Shown: positions 1-7,922, counted from the stretch's first letter. The stretch: DNA of 64,000 nt from DASQEH01 sp038239485 (GCA_038239485.1 JBBSET010000013.1:1-64000); one strand, 5' to 3'. Made by a program: numbers and translations. Notes: generated by a model from the letters alone, not told the origin.

Positions 1-90
1 CAAAAGGGGCCATGCTCTAGACTAAGCGGCTTAAATCGGATAGCGGGTAACCCCTCACCCTCCCACGCCCAAAGAGGGCGCGGGCCCCTC

Positions 91-109
91 CCTCTCCCTA
101 CGGGAGAGG
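91..109. terminator. Perfect hairpin in a C/T-rich intergenic repeat
   Basis: CCTCTCCC (91-98) and GGGAGAGG (102-109) form an 8-bp perfect stem with a 3-nt loop, inside a C/T-rich stretch (about 50-110) just downstream of the minus-strand permease that ends at 174. It could act as a terminator. Intergenic CCTCTCCC-type repeats of this style are familiar from Caulobacter-like alphaproteobacteria, not actinomycetes, which is one reason to suspect that this end of the window is foreign. That attribution is from memory. Bases 1-173 hold nothing else I recognise. Confidence 0.5.
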
Positions 110-173
110 TGTTCCGTGGCCGACCTTTCAAAGCGCGCGACGCCGAGTGGGAGCAAGAAAGCGCGGCCGCCCC

Positions 174-1379
174 TTAATCCGCCCTCAACGCCTCGATGGG
201 GTTGAGGCGGGAGGCTTTGATCGCGGGGTAGAGGCCGAAGGCGACCCCGACCAGGGCGGCGAGGCCGGGGCCGAGCGGCAGGACCCACAGGGCGAGGCTG
301 AAGGTCCAGCCCGAGGCCCGGGCGGTCACGAAGGCGGCTATCAGCCCGGCCGCCAGGCCGACCACGCCACCGACGAAGGCCAGGGTCGCGGCTTCGATGA
401 GGAACATCAGCTGGATGTCGCGCGGGGTGGCGCCGATGGCGGCCCGAAGCCCGATCTCGCGGCGTCGCTCCATCACCCCCATCAGCATGACGTTCATCAC
501 CCCGATCCCGCCGACCAGCAGGGAGATGGCCCCCACGGCGGTCAGAAGCTGGCTGTGGATGGCCTTCTGGGCGTTCAGGCCGCGAATCAGGTCACGGGCG
601 CTGATCACCTGGAGGACGGCGGTGGGATTGGCGAGGCGCGCGGAGATGCGCGCGCCTGCCGTCTTGGCCTCGGCGGTGGGCTTAAGATTGATCAGGGCGG
701 TCGTCGGCTTGGCCGAATCCATGACGCGGCCGGCGTCGGCCAGGGGGATCATCACCGCGTTGTTGACGTCGGTCGGATCGAGGGCGGTGAAGGGCAGCGG
801 CCCCAGAACGCCCACGACCTGGAAGACATAGCCCTTGACGCGGACCGCCGAACCGAGCGTCAGGGGCGCGCCGGGGGCGGAGAGCTTCCGCGCCGCCTGG
901 TCGCCGACCACCGCCACCAGATTGCCGTCGTCGATGGGAGCGATGAACCGCCCGCGGGCAACCGTCAGGCCCATCAGGCGCGGCAGATCGGGGGTCACCG
1001 CGGCGATCCCCAAATCGGCCTGGCGCTCACCGGCAAGGATCGTGTCATGGTCCACCGTCAGGGGCGTGGCGGCGATCACGTCCGGGTCGCTCACCGGCAG
1101 GCGCTCGATGGCGTGGCGATCCAGCTCTCCGACGGGATAGTTGCCCGCCGGCATGGCGTGGATCTGCAGCATGTCGACGCCCAGGTGCCGAAACAGCTTG
1201 AGCGTCTCGAGCTGGGCCATGTGGCCGATCGTCAGCATGGCGACGATCGAGGCGGTGCCGATCAGGATGCCCAGCAGGGCGAGGGCCGAGCGCTGGCGCT
1301 GGGCATAGAGGTTGGCGAGGGCCTCGGCCACGGTCTCGCCCAGCGCCAGGCGCGGGGCGGCGGCCCAGACGGCGGTCAT
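174..1379 (-). CDS. MacB/FtsX-family ABC transporter permease
   Basis: About 401 residues, the usual size of a MacB/LolC-type permease without a fused ATPase. One membrane helix lies near residues 30-50 (ALALLGILIGTASIVAML), followed by a roughly 220-residue periplasmic MacB_PCD-like domain, then three C-terminal helices with the FtsX hallmark GGIGVMNVMLMGVMERRREI. The family couples to LolD-type ATPases and drives mechanotransmission (export or efflux) rather than classic transport. The start is the ATG at 1379, which overlaps the ATPase stop by 4 bp (ATGA), so the two are translationally coupled. The sequence style is proteobacterial and unlike the rest of the window. See the note on the hybrid ATPase. 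Confidence 0.85.
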   Translation of the reverse strand: MTAVWAAAPRLALGETVAEALANLYAQRQRSALALLGILIGTASIVAMLTIGHMAQLETLKLFRHLGVDMLQIHAMPAGNYPVGELDRHAIERLPVSDPDVIAATPLTVDHDTILAGERQADLGIAAVTPDLPRLMGLTVARGRFIAPIDDGNLVAVVGDQAARKLSAPGAPLTLGSAVRVKGYVFQVVGVLGPLPFTALDPTDVNNAVMIPLADAGRVMDSAKPTTALINLKPTAEAKTAGARISARLANPTAVLQVISARDLIRGLNAQKAIHSQLLTAVGAISLLVGGIGVMNVMLMGVMERRREIGLRAAIGATPRDIQLMFLIEAATLAFVGGVVGLAAGLIAAFVTARASGWTFSLALWVLPLGPGLAALVGVAFGLYPAIKASRLNPIEALRAD

Positions 1380-2056
1380 GCGAGGGCCGAGTCGTGGACG
1401 ATCCGGCCGTCCAGCATCTCGATCCGCCGATCGCACCGGCCGGCCAGGTCCCGATCGTGGGTCACCATCAGGATGGTGACACCGAGGCGCCGATGGAGGT
1501 CGCGCAACAGGGCCATGACCTCGCCGGCCGTGACGCTGTCGAGGCTGCCGGTGGGCTCGTCGGCGAGGATCAGCTTGGGGCGGCGGATCAAGGCCCGGGC
1601 CACCGCGACCCGCTGCTGCTCACCCCCCGACAGGCTCCGGAGCGCCCGCCGCCGCAGCGGGGCGATGCCCATCAGGTCGAGCACCTCCTCGACCCGCCGG
1701 CGCATCACCTGGGGCGCGATGGCGAGCTGCTCCATCCCGTACGCGAGCTCCTCCTCGACCGTGTCGGTGACGAAGCCGGCGAGCGGGTCCTGGCCGACGA
1801 CCCCGACCGTGTCAGCGAACTCGCGCGGCGCATGGTGGCGCGGGTCGCGGCCGCCGGCACGCACGCGGCCCTCGACATGGCCGCCGGTGAAGTGCGGCAC
1901 CAGGCCGTTGACCGACCGCAGCAAGGTCGACTTCCCGCAGCCGGTCCTCCCGACCAGGAGCGCGAACTCTCCCTCGGTCACTTCCAGGTCGACCGACCGC
2001 AGCGTGGCCTGCTCGGCCCCGTCATAGGTGACGCTGTAGTCCTCGAACGAGATCAT
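1376..2056 (-). CDS. Hybrid ABC ATPase: ECF/CbiO-like front half, LolD/MacB-like back half
   Basis: About 226 residues. Walker A GRTGCGKST is at residues 36-44, the signature LSGGEQQ near 142, and Walker B LILADEP near 161. The first ~140 residues have energy-coupling-factor features (LRSVNGLVPHFTGG; a Q-loop followed by FVTDTVEEELAYGMEQL), matching the EcfT gene upstream. From about RALIRRPKL onward it is LolD/MacB-like (ADEPTGSLDS, TILMVTHDRDLAGRCDR), matching the permease downstream. Both gene junctions are 4-bp ATGA overlaps, so the hybrid reads through in frame. Actinobacterial ECF ATPases in this context are often longer, with two fused domains (family knowledge). I infer a recombination or assembly joint at about 1590-1640. 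Confidence 0.75.
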   Translation of the reverse strand: MISFEDYSVTYDGAEQATLRSVDLEVTEGEFALLVGRTGCGKSTLLRSVNGLVPHFTGGHVEGRVRAGGRDPRHHAPREFADTVGVVGQDPLAGFVTDTVEEELAYGMEQLAIAPQVMRRRVEEVLDLMGIAPLRRRALRSLSGGEQQRVAVARALIRRPKLILADEPTGSLDSVTAGEVMALLRDLHRRLGVTILMVTHDRDLAGRCDRRIEMLDGRIVHDSALA

Positions 2057-3198
2057 CGTGGGCCCACCTCGACCGTCACCGGCGGCGGAGTGGCGACGGC
2101 AGGGATGAGCCCGACGAGGATCGCCAGCACCGGCAGAACCGACAGCTGAGGCCATCCGAGCGGCGTGAGCGACGGATACAGGTTGGTCGGGTCGACACGG
2201 GCCGACGCGAAGAGCAGCAGCCCGGTCGCCAGCCCTGACCCGGCGGTGACCAGCTCGGCCGCGCGCCAGCGGTCCGGCCGGTACGCCGAGCGCCGGACAC
2301 CTTGGCCCGACAGCCGGATGCCCAGTACGCCGATGCATATCCCGGCGACGAGAACCGGCCCAGCGAGGTAGCGCGGCGTGCTCGCGTCGAGGACCGCATA
2401 GGCCCCGACACAGATACCGGCGAGGCCCACCACCAGCAGCGTGCCCACGACCCGGGTGGTCCGCCGGGACCTGTCCCCACTGCGGCCGTATCCGCGGGAG
2501 TCCATCGAGGAGGCAAGCAGCAGTGACCGGTCGAGGGCGTCCTCGAGCACCGGGATCACGACCGCCCGCATCGCCGCGACCCGGTTCGGGTCGGCACCGG
2601 GCCGCAGCTTCCTGGCCCTGGTCACCCGGACGATGCTCTCGGCGAGCTGGGGGAAGACCGACAGCGCCACCACGACGGCCGTACTGACCTCGTGCAGGGC
2701 CGGCGGCATCGACCGAAGCAGCCGACGCGGGTTGGCCAGGGCGTTGGCAGCGCCGAGGCCGATCAGCATCGTAGCCAGCCGCAGGCCGTCGTACAGACCG
2801 CCGAGCAGCGACTCCGCCGTGACATCGCCGAAGAGCTGGATGCCGACGGAGCTGGGCAGCGGGATCGCCGGCACAGCCACCAGCACGTGCGTGCCCTGGT
2901 CACCGCCGAAGACGACCCGCACCATCACCCGCAGGACGACGACCACGACCCCGGCGACGACATACAGCCGGAAAGCGCTCGCCCAGGGTGCATCGGTACG
3001 TCTGGCGACCACGACCCAGCACACGACACCGAGGACCACCCCGAGCAGTAGGGGGTTGGTGGTACGGCTGGCCGCGACCGTGAGACCGAGCGCCCAGAGC
3101 CACCAGCAGAGCGGGTGCAGTGCCCGCGGTAGCCGGGATGCGCCCGGCCGGCGCCCCCGACCGGCAGGGCCGGTCAGGGGCGGTGCGAGCGTCGCCAT
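2053..3198 (-). CDS. ECF transporter transmembrane (T) component
   Basis: About 381 residues with 7-8 hydrophobic segments. It has the EcfT/CbiQ pattern: an N-terminal LHPLCWWLWALG segment, then a cytoplasmic coupling region with ALSVFPQLAESIVRVTRARKLR and SMDSRGYGR (the Arg-Gly coupling motif). T subunits transmit ATPase movement to a substrate-binding S subunit for vitamin or metal uptake. I chose the ATG at 3198, which overlaps the end of the upstream surface-protein gene by 25 bp; longer forms would run through that gene. It lies in a cobalamin-riboswitch operon, so vitamin B12 or a corrinoid is the likely substrate. No S component is visible in the window; it may have been lost at the joint inside the next gene. 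Confidence 0.85.
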   Translation of the reverse strand: MATLAPPLTGPAGRGRRPGASRLPRALHPLCWWLWALGLTVAASRTTNPLLLGVVLGVVCWVVVARRTDAPWASAFRLYVVAGVVVVVLRVMVRVVFGGDQGTHVLVAVPAIPLPSSVGIQLFGDVTAESLLGGLYDGLRLATMLIGLGAANALANPRRLLRSMPPALHEVSTAVVVALSVFPQLAESIVRVTRARKLRPGADPNRVAAMRAVVIPVLEDALDRSLLLASSMDSRGYGRSGDRSRRTTRVVGTLLVVGLAGICVGAYAVLDASTPRYLAGPVLVAGICIGVLGIRLSGQGVRRSAYRPDRWRAAELVTAGSGLATGLLLFASARVDPTNLYPSLTPLGWPQLSVLPVLAILVGLIPAVATPPPVTVEVGPR

Positions 3199-4220
3199 GC
3201 CGTCAGTCCGGCGCCGAGACCGAGCAGTACCACGATCCCAAGCCCCACGAGAGTGGCCCGAGACGACCCGCTGGGGCTGTCCGGGCTGTCGGGGAGGGTG
3301 CCACTCACGCGGGCGCCGGCATCCGTCGCAGCTGTGCCGGAGCCCGTGCCGCCCGACGACGCGACGCCGGGAGGATGTGCGCGATGGCCGCGCCTCGGCC
3401 GGTGCTTGTGCGTGGTGGCCCGGGGCTGGGGTGGGGGTCCCTTGAGTGTCGGACCCGCCGTCAACGGGGACGCGGTCGTCGCCGGTGCGGCCGTGGTCAG
3501 CGGCGGGTGGGTGGCCGGTGACGTCGAGGGGGGCTGGCTGGTGGCCGGCGGGTGGCTGGTGTGGTGACGACGAGGCGGCGACGTGGTCGCGGGGGCGGTC
3601 GTCGGGACGGTGGTCGTCGGCGGGGGCGGCTGCGTCTGGCCAGGGCGGGTCGGGTCGACGCCAGGCTGAGCGGCCGAACCGTCGCTCCTGCCCAAGGAGA
3701 AGGCCCATCCTTCGAACCCGCCGGAGATCGGCTGATGGGTGTTTGCGCCCTCGCTGCTATAGGTCCAGTTACCACCGTCGGGGGCGTACCAGTACGCCCA
3801 GAACGCCGTCTGCGGCGGAGTGTCGACGCACTGCTCGTGGTATGTCGGGTCTCCGGGTATCGGCAGCGCCTCGTCAGCCGCTGGTCGGCCCTGGACCCGG
3901 CAGACGAAGGCCAATCCGTAGCGCTGGGTCCCGGAGACCGTGAACCCGGCGTCCTGGAGCGCGTCGATGCCGGTGACCCCGGACCCGACCGGGCCGGGGT
4001 CGCAGCGCACCACCACGTCACCCCCGAGCGCGGACAGGTCGACGACGACCGTAACGCCAGTCGCGTCCGTGCAGTAGCCGGCGCTGCCCGCGGACGCTGG
4101 CGAGTGATCGAGCGTCGCGGTCGTGTCAGCGGACCAGGTGTGCCCGAATGCCGGCCCGGCCAGCGCGAGGGCCAGAGCGGCCACGGCCCCCGCCAGCACG
4201 CCGGGCCGGATCCTGCTCAC
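3174..4220 (-). CDS. SCO2322-like secreted, membrane-anchored surface protein
   Basis: 348 residues. There is an N-terminal signal peptide (about residues 1-26, ending near GPAFGH), an extracellular domain of about 165 residues with conserved aromatic stretches (AFWAYWYAPDGGNWTYSSEG, GFEGWAFSLG), then a long Pro/Thr-rich stalk (about 190-300) and a C-terminal helix (ATLVGLGIVVLLGLGAG) with basic residues after it. The WxYxxxG...G..GW pattern matches what I remember of the SCO2322 family, found beside ECF transporters in actinomycetes. The fold may resemble the beta-domain of transcobalamin/intrinsic factor (DUF4430-like); that is inference. The gene overlaps its upstream partner by 4 bp and lies in the B12-riboswitch operon, suggesting corrinoid capture at the cell surface. 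Confidence 0.7.
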   Translation of the reverse strand: MSRIRPGVLAGAVAALALALAGPAFGHTWSADTTATLDHSPASAGSAGYCTDATGVTVVVDLSALGGDVVVRCDPGPVGSGVTGIDALQDAGFTVSGTQRYGLAFVCRVQGRPAADEALPIPGDPTYHEQCVDTPPQTAFWAYWYAPDGGNWTYSSEGANTHQPISGGFEGWAFSLGRSDGSAAQPGVDPTRPGQTQPPPPTTTVPTTAPATTSPPRRHHTSHPPATSQPPSTSPATHPPLTTAAPATTASPLTAGPTLKGPPPQPRATTHKHRPRRGHRAHPPGVASSGGTGSGTAATDAGARVSGTLPDSPDSPSGSSRATLVGLGIVVLLGLGAGLTAWRRSHRP

Positions 4221-5395
4221 CGCACCCGCAGCGTGCTCAACGGTTTCGAGACGAGGGCGTAGATCCCCTGGGCGGTCGAACGCCGGAACTGGTCACGCGT
4301 ACTCGCCGTGACGCCGTGATGCCGTGCGGTCCGCAGGGCCGGTGCGTTGTAGGCGATCGCGCCGATGTCGCGCCGCGCCGGTCCGTGGCCCGCTCGCTTC
4401 CGGGTGATCTGCAGCCTCTCGACGTATGCCTGCGCCTTCGCCCGAGCTCTGCGGTGGTGGGTGGCCACCAGGGCCTGCGCAGCCAGCCCGGTGCTGTTGG
4501 CATTCTCCGCGCTGGTCACGCCGCCGCCGCCGAAGCCGCCGTTCGCGCGCTGAGTCGACCGCAGCCACCGCATCGCCCCGACGAGCGAGCCGTGCGGAAG
4601 GTGGGCGCCCGACGTCCTCGCGGCCACGAGGGCCTCGACGGCGATCGATGTCGCGTCGGCGTCGGGGGTACCGGAGCTGCCGTCACAGGTCCTGCCGGCG
4701 GTCTCGAAGGTCTGGAAGTAGCCCTTGCGGCACTGCTGCTTGACCAGGTATCCCACCGCGCGCTGTGGCACTCCCCCGGTGCGAGCCAGCCCCAGCACGG
4801 CATACGCCTGGCTGAAGGTGTTGCTGTAGTCCGTGCTCGAGGTGTCGCGGACCCGGCCCGACTCGAAACCCGCGCTGCGGGGCGCCACCAGGGCGAGCAC
4901 ACGCGCGCGGACGTCGTGTCCGCCGAAGTGATGGATCCTGCGGCCGAGAATCTTCGCAGCCAGCAGCGACTTCGCCATCGCGCCGGCCGAGGTGTCGCCC
5001 TGATAGACCGCGTAGTGCGCGAAGTAGTTGTGCTCGATCGAGCTGGTGAGCCGGTGCAGCCGCTTGGGCTGCGTCCCGTCGGCGGCGATGGCGAATGCCG
5101 AGTCGATCGTGAGGCCCCAGTCGTCGTAGCCGCTGGTCACGATTCGGTGCCTGGAGAGCTGTGATGCCTGCCAGTGCGCGGCGGACGTCGCCATCGCTCG
5201 GGACCGAGCGTCGAAGTGCCTAGGGGGCGCTGCGTGCTCGGCCCCCTGGGCCGACAGGGCGGTCGCAACGACGGTCACCGCAGCGACCGCAATCGCTGCG
5301 AGGCGTGGACCTGTGGTGGGGCGTGGACCTGTGGTGGGGCGTGGAACTGTAGTGCGGCGTGGAACCGTGGCCGGACGTGGGCATGGGTCTATCAA
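4217..5395 (-). CDS. Secreted prenyltransferase/squalene-cyclase-fold (alpha/alpha toroid) protein
   Basis: 392 residues. After a long basic, repeat-built N-region there is a hydrophobic signal segment (about residues 32-52, LAAIAVAAVTVVATALSA), then helical repeats typical of alpha/alpha toroids, including a QW-like TQRANGGFGGGG and paired helices (ANSTGLAAQALVATHHR). No catalytic DxDD of cyclases is seen, so a binding rather than an enzymatic role is likely. Human intrinsic factor and transcobalamin use the same toroid fold for B12. As first gene behind a cobalamin riboswitch, with an SCO2322-like partner and ECF parts, I infer a corrinoid-binding surface protein. The start is a TTG at 5395; no ATG/GTG upstream of the signal segment fits. 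Confidence 0.65.
   Translation of the reverse strand: MIDPCPRPATVPRRTTVPRPTTGPRPTTGPRLAAIAVAAVTVVATALSAQGAEHAAPPRHFDARSRAMATSAAHWQASQLSRHRIVTSGYDDWGLTIDSAFAIAADGTQPKRLHRLTSSIEHNYFAHYAVYQGDTSAGAMAKSLLAAKILGRRIHHFGGHDVRARVLALVAPRSAGFESGRVRDTSSTDYSNTFSQAYAVLGLARTGGVPQRAVGYLVKQQCRKGYFQTFETAGRTCDGSSGTPDADATSIAVEALVAARTSGAHLPHGSLVGAMRWLRSTQRANGGFGGGGVTSAENANSTGLAAQALVATHHRRARAKAQAYVERLQITRKRAGHGPARRDIGAIAYNAPALRTARHHGVTASTRDQFRRSTAQGIYALVSKPLSTLRVR
5303..5374 (-). repeat. 18-bp tandem repeat, about four copies
   Basis: Units at 5303-5320 and 5321-5338 are identical (plus strand GCGTGGACCTGTGGTGGG); 5339-5356 and 5357-5374 are diverged copies. On the minus strand they encode hexapeptides of the type T(V/G)PR(P/R)T in front of the signal peptide of the toroid protein. 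Copy-number change would alter the length of the N-region without breaking the frame. Confidence 0.85.
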
Positions 5396-5497
5396 AGGAG
5401 GTGCCTTTCACGAGCGGTCCCAGGAACGGAACGTGTCGGACGGCACGAAGCTGGTCCAGACTCCGCCCTGCAGACCTCGACAGAGATGGAGCCGCTC

Positions 5498-5601
5498 GCT
5501 TGCGGCAAAGGCATTCCGGCTGGCGGCACCGACCCTGGGTCGACACCGGTCACGGCTGCGGGACAGCGTCGGTTTCGCACCGACTTCCCCTTCGCGCAAG
5601 C
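5498..5601 (-). promoter_or_regulatory. Cobalamin (AdoCbl-type) riboswitch
   Basis: Reading the minus strand, the core GGGGAAGTCGGTGCGAAACC and then GACGCTGTCCCGCAGCCGTG (5590-5551) match the conserved cobalamin-aptamer core (GGGAA..CGGTGxGA..CCG..GCTGxCCCGCA). A 3' box AGCCGGAATGCC (5522-5511) matches the conserved terminal element. The ends pair perfectly: GCTTGCG (5601-5595) with CGCAAGC (5504-5498), continued by GAAGG with CCTTT. The short layout resembles actinobacterial variants. It lies about 100 nt before the TTG of the toroid gene, so corrinoid sufficiency should switch the operon off. Confidence 0.85.
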
Positions 5602-5636
5602 ACTATTCAGTTGGGCCGGGTGTGCCCGACACCCGA

Positions 5637-5642
5637 AATCTA
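5637..5642 (-). promoter_or_regulatory. Candidate -10 box for the riboswitch RNA
   Basis: Minus-strand TAGATT fits the actinobacterial TANNNT -10 pattern and lies about 36 nt before the riboswitch core, which would place the RNA start near 5630. No clear -35 box is seen. Confidence 0.4.
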
Positions 5643-6293
5643 GCAGAGGCGGCGGCTTAGCCCGCCGGACTCGATGGACACATCACCTTGATCGCCCAGA
5701 TGAGGCCGTTCAGGGGCCGTCTGGCTGAGGCTCGCGCATCCAAGGGAGGACTCCGTCTCATCGCCGCCCGGCTGGCGGGGAGGTCTGACGTCGGTGTGAC
5801 TCGAATCACACCACATCAGTCGAATGCGGCCGTTTACACGATAGATACCCTTGATCACCCAAACGGGCCATCACCACGTAACACGAAGGACACTAACCGA
5901 AGATTTGCCCACGCTACGTGAGCACCCGCATTCAAGGAGTGAAAGCACTGGCACTGAAACTCGCCTTGCTTACTAGTCAAACTGGCTTTCGGAAACCTTC
6001 CGTTCACAAAAGCACGAGCAGAGTTCGGGCTAGGGTTCTCACGTCAGCACGGTCAGTGATTGTTTGACAAGCGGCAGACAACAAGCACAGACAGGCATTA
6101 GCGTTCAGTTCCCGGGTGCCGCGAAACCAGTTCTTTTGAACTGAAATCGGCCTCGGGTCTCGGGTGAGATTCAGGTGGCACCCGGTCTTGGCAGCGGCGC
6201 CCGGTCAATGCTGACTGGTGCCGCCCAGCCAGGTCATCGGGTCCACCGCCTGACATGACGCAGTGCCGAGCAGTACTTCCGAGGAGTTAATAC
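5643..6293. other. Intergenic region between the B12 operon and the exopolysaccharide gene
   Basis: About 650 bp that is visibly less GC-rich than the genes. It holds a perfect CRP/GlxR-type palindrome (5793-5812), listed separately. TAGGGT at 6031-6036 is a candidate plus-strand -10 box, and TTGACA at 6064-6069 has no good -10 partner. A GAGGAG ribosome-binding site lies just before 6294. No gene is convincing here. The long distance to the start codon suggests a long 5' UTR. Confidence 0.5.
5793..5812. promoter_or_regulatory. CRP/GlxR-type operator
   Basis: GGTGTGA and TCACACC form a perfect inverted repeat around a 6-bp centre (CTCGAA), containing the textbook TGTGA-N6-TCACA cAMP-receptor-protein consensus at 5795-5810. 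It lies about 480 bp before the glycosyl-phosphotransferase gene and about 150 bp upstream of the riboswitch promoter, so either or both could be controlled. Identity of the binding protein is inferred. Confidence 0.65.
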
Positions 6294-7880
6294 ATGCCGC
6301 GTTTGCGTGCGACGGCCTCAGACCAGGTCCAGGCCGCCCGCGAGTCGACGACCCCTGCCGCAGATGGGAAGACCGACACTGCCCAGGATGCGTCGCTCCG
6401 CACGGAGACGGGCAGCCTGGCTGTCCCACCCGGGTTCGCCAGGCCACGACCGAAGCTGGGTGCGGCTCAGCCTGGCAGGCGCTCGCTCCATGCCGGGGCG
6501 CGACCCACGAGGTCGGGGCTCAAGCGCCGAGGCGACTTCACCCGGATGAGGCTGGTCCTGTGGTGCGCCGACACCCTCACAGCGGCGATCGGCATTGCGG
6601 TCGCAGCGATCCACAACGAGTACGCCCCGATCCTCGTCCCCGTCGCGTGGCTGTTCATGCTCGCGGTGCGTGCCTCTCGAGACAGCCGGATCTCAGACCT
6701 CAACGACCTCCGCCCGTTCATCCGGGCGAGCATGACCTTCGTGTTGCTGATGGTGCTCGCTGGCATCCTCATCGGTGACGACCTCGCGACAGCTCGGTGG
6801 GTCCTCGGCGTATCCGGCGGGGTCGCCGCGCTCGGCTATGCCGGCCGCCGCCTGATCGCCCTCCCGTGGACTCGCCGGGTGCTGGCCCTTGATGTCGGCG
6901 AGCGCGTCGTCGTCGTCGGTGACCTGCACAGCGTGACGCGCACGATCAACGAATGGGGTGACCTCGACCTCGTCAACGTCGTGGGCGTCTGCCTGTCAGA
7001 GTCCGACTTCGGGCCCGACGAGGTGGGCGGCGTGCCGGTGCTCGGCACCGTTGCCGATGTCGCCTCACTGAGCCGGCGACAGCACATCGACGTCGTGGCG
7101 GTCCACGATGTCGACCGGTTGGGTGGGCGTCAGCTGGCGAAGCTGCAGTGGGCCCTCGAGGACGTCGGAACGCAGCTGTCGGTCATCACCCCGATCACCA
7201 ACACCGTCGTCGAGCGCGCCAGGGTCCGTACTCTCGGGCGCCGTGTCATGGTCGACCTCGCCTATAGCCGCCCGCAAGGCATCGTGGCATTCGCGAAGAG
7301 TCTCATCGACCGGCTCCTCGCCATTTTCCTCATCCTGGTCACGACGCCGATCCTGGCCGCCTGCGCGGTGATCATCAAGCTCACATCCGACGGCCCGGTC
7401 ATCTTCAAGCAGACCCGGGTGCGTGAGCACGGCCGTACCTTCACCATGTTCAAGCTGCGCACGATGACGATCGACGCCGAGGCCAGGCTGGCCGAGCTCA
7501 CCGACCTCAACGAGGTCGGCGGCGGTCTCTTCAAGATCCGCGCCGACCCCCGCATCACCTCGACCGGCAAGTGGCTGCGGAGGCTTTCCCTCGACGAGCT
7601 GCCGCAGCTGTGGAATGTGGTTATCGGGGACATGTCCCTGATCGGCCCTCGACCCGCACTTCCTCACGAGGTGGCGTCGTACGACGAGTCGGCTCGACGC
7701 CGGCTGGCGGTCAAGCCTGGCCTCACCGGACTCTGGCAGGTGAGCGGCCGCTCCAACCTGACCTGGGACGAGTCGGTGCGGATCGACTCCGACTACGTGG
7801 ACAACTGGCGACCGGGTCGTGAGGTCGCGATCGCGCTGCGCACAGTCAAAGCCGTGCTCAGCAAGGACGGCGCGCACTAG
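6294..7880 (+). CDS. Exopolysaccharide polyprenyl-phosphate glycosyl-phosphotransferase
   Basis: 528 residues. Transfers the first sugar-1-phosphate of a repeating unit to undecaprenyl phosphate, starting exopolysaccharide synthesis at the membrane. The N-terminal half has about four membrane helices (residues 85-185) and a CoA-binding/Rossmann-like region (VLALDVGERVVVVGDL). The C-terminal third is the bacterial sugar-transferase domain: a membrane-entry helix (DRLLAIFLILVTTPILAACA), then IFKQTRVREHGRTFTMFKLR, the DELPQLWNVV and SLIGPRP motifs, and KPGLTGLWQVSGR. GAGGAG precedes the ATG. No other polysaccharide genes are adjacent, so it looks like a lone locus. The distant CRP-type site suggests cAMP-linked control. 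Confidence 0.92.
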   Translation: MPRLRATASDQVQAARESTTPAADGKTDTAQDASLRTETGSLAVPPGFARPRPKLGAAQPGRRSLHAGARPTRSGLKRRGDFTRMRLVLWCADTLTAAIGIAVAAIHNEYAPILVPVAWLFMLAVRASRDSRISDLNDLRPFIRASMTFVLLMVLAGILIGDDLATARWVLGVSGGVAALGYAGRRLIALPWTRRVLALDVGERVVVVGDLHSVTRTINEWGDLDLVNVVGVCLSESDFGPDEVGGVPVLGTVADVASLSRRQHIDVVAVHDVDRLGGRQLAKLQWALEDVGTQLSVITPITNTVVERARVRTLGRRVMVDLAYSRPQGIVAFAKSLIDRLLAIFLILVTTPILAACAVIIKLTSDGPVIFKQTRVREHGRTFTMFKLRTMTIDAEARLAELTDLNEVGGGLFKIRADPRITSTGKWLRRLSLDELPQLWNVVIGDMSLIGPRPALPHEVASYDESARRRLAVKPGLTGLWQVSGRSNLTWDESVRIDSDYVDNWRPGREVAIALRTVKAVLSKDGAH

Positions 7881-7922
7881 CGACAGGCCGGTCCGGCGGC
7901 GGCGCCCGCGGAGCCGCTCGGG

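Noticed and set aside
147..2027. A 626-codon plus-strand open frame, and similarly long ones opposite other genes (for example 14873-16600 and 50537-52930)
   Set aside because: They are antisense to well-recognised genes, have low-complexity translations rich in Arg/Gly/His/Asp, and carry no domain; long spurious frames are expected at this GC content.
5303..5374. CRISPR-like repeats
   Set aside because: The 18-bp units are contiguous with no spacers and lie inside a coding frame.
5939..6067. A 42-codon GTG frame behind AAGGAG
   Set aside because: The purine box touches the start codon with no spacing, and the peptide has no recognisable feature.
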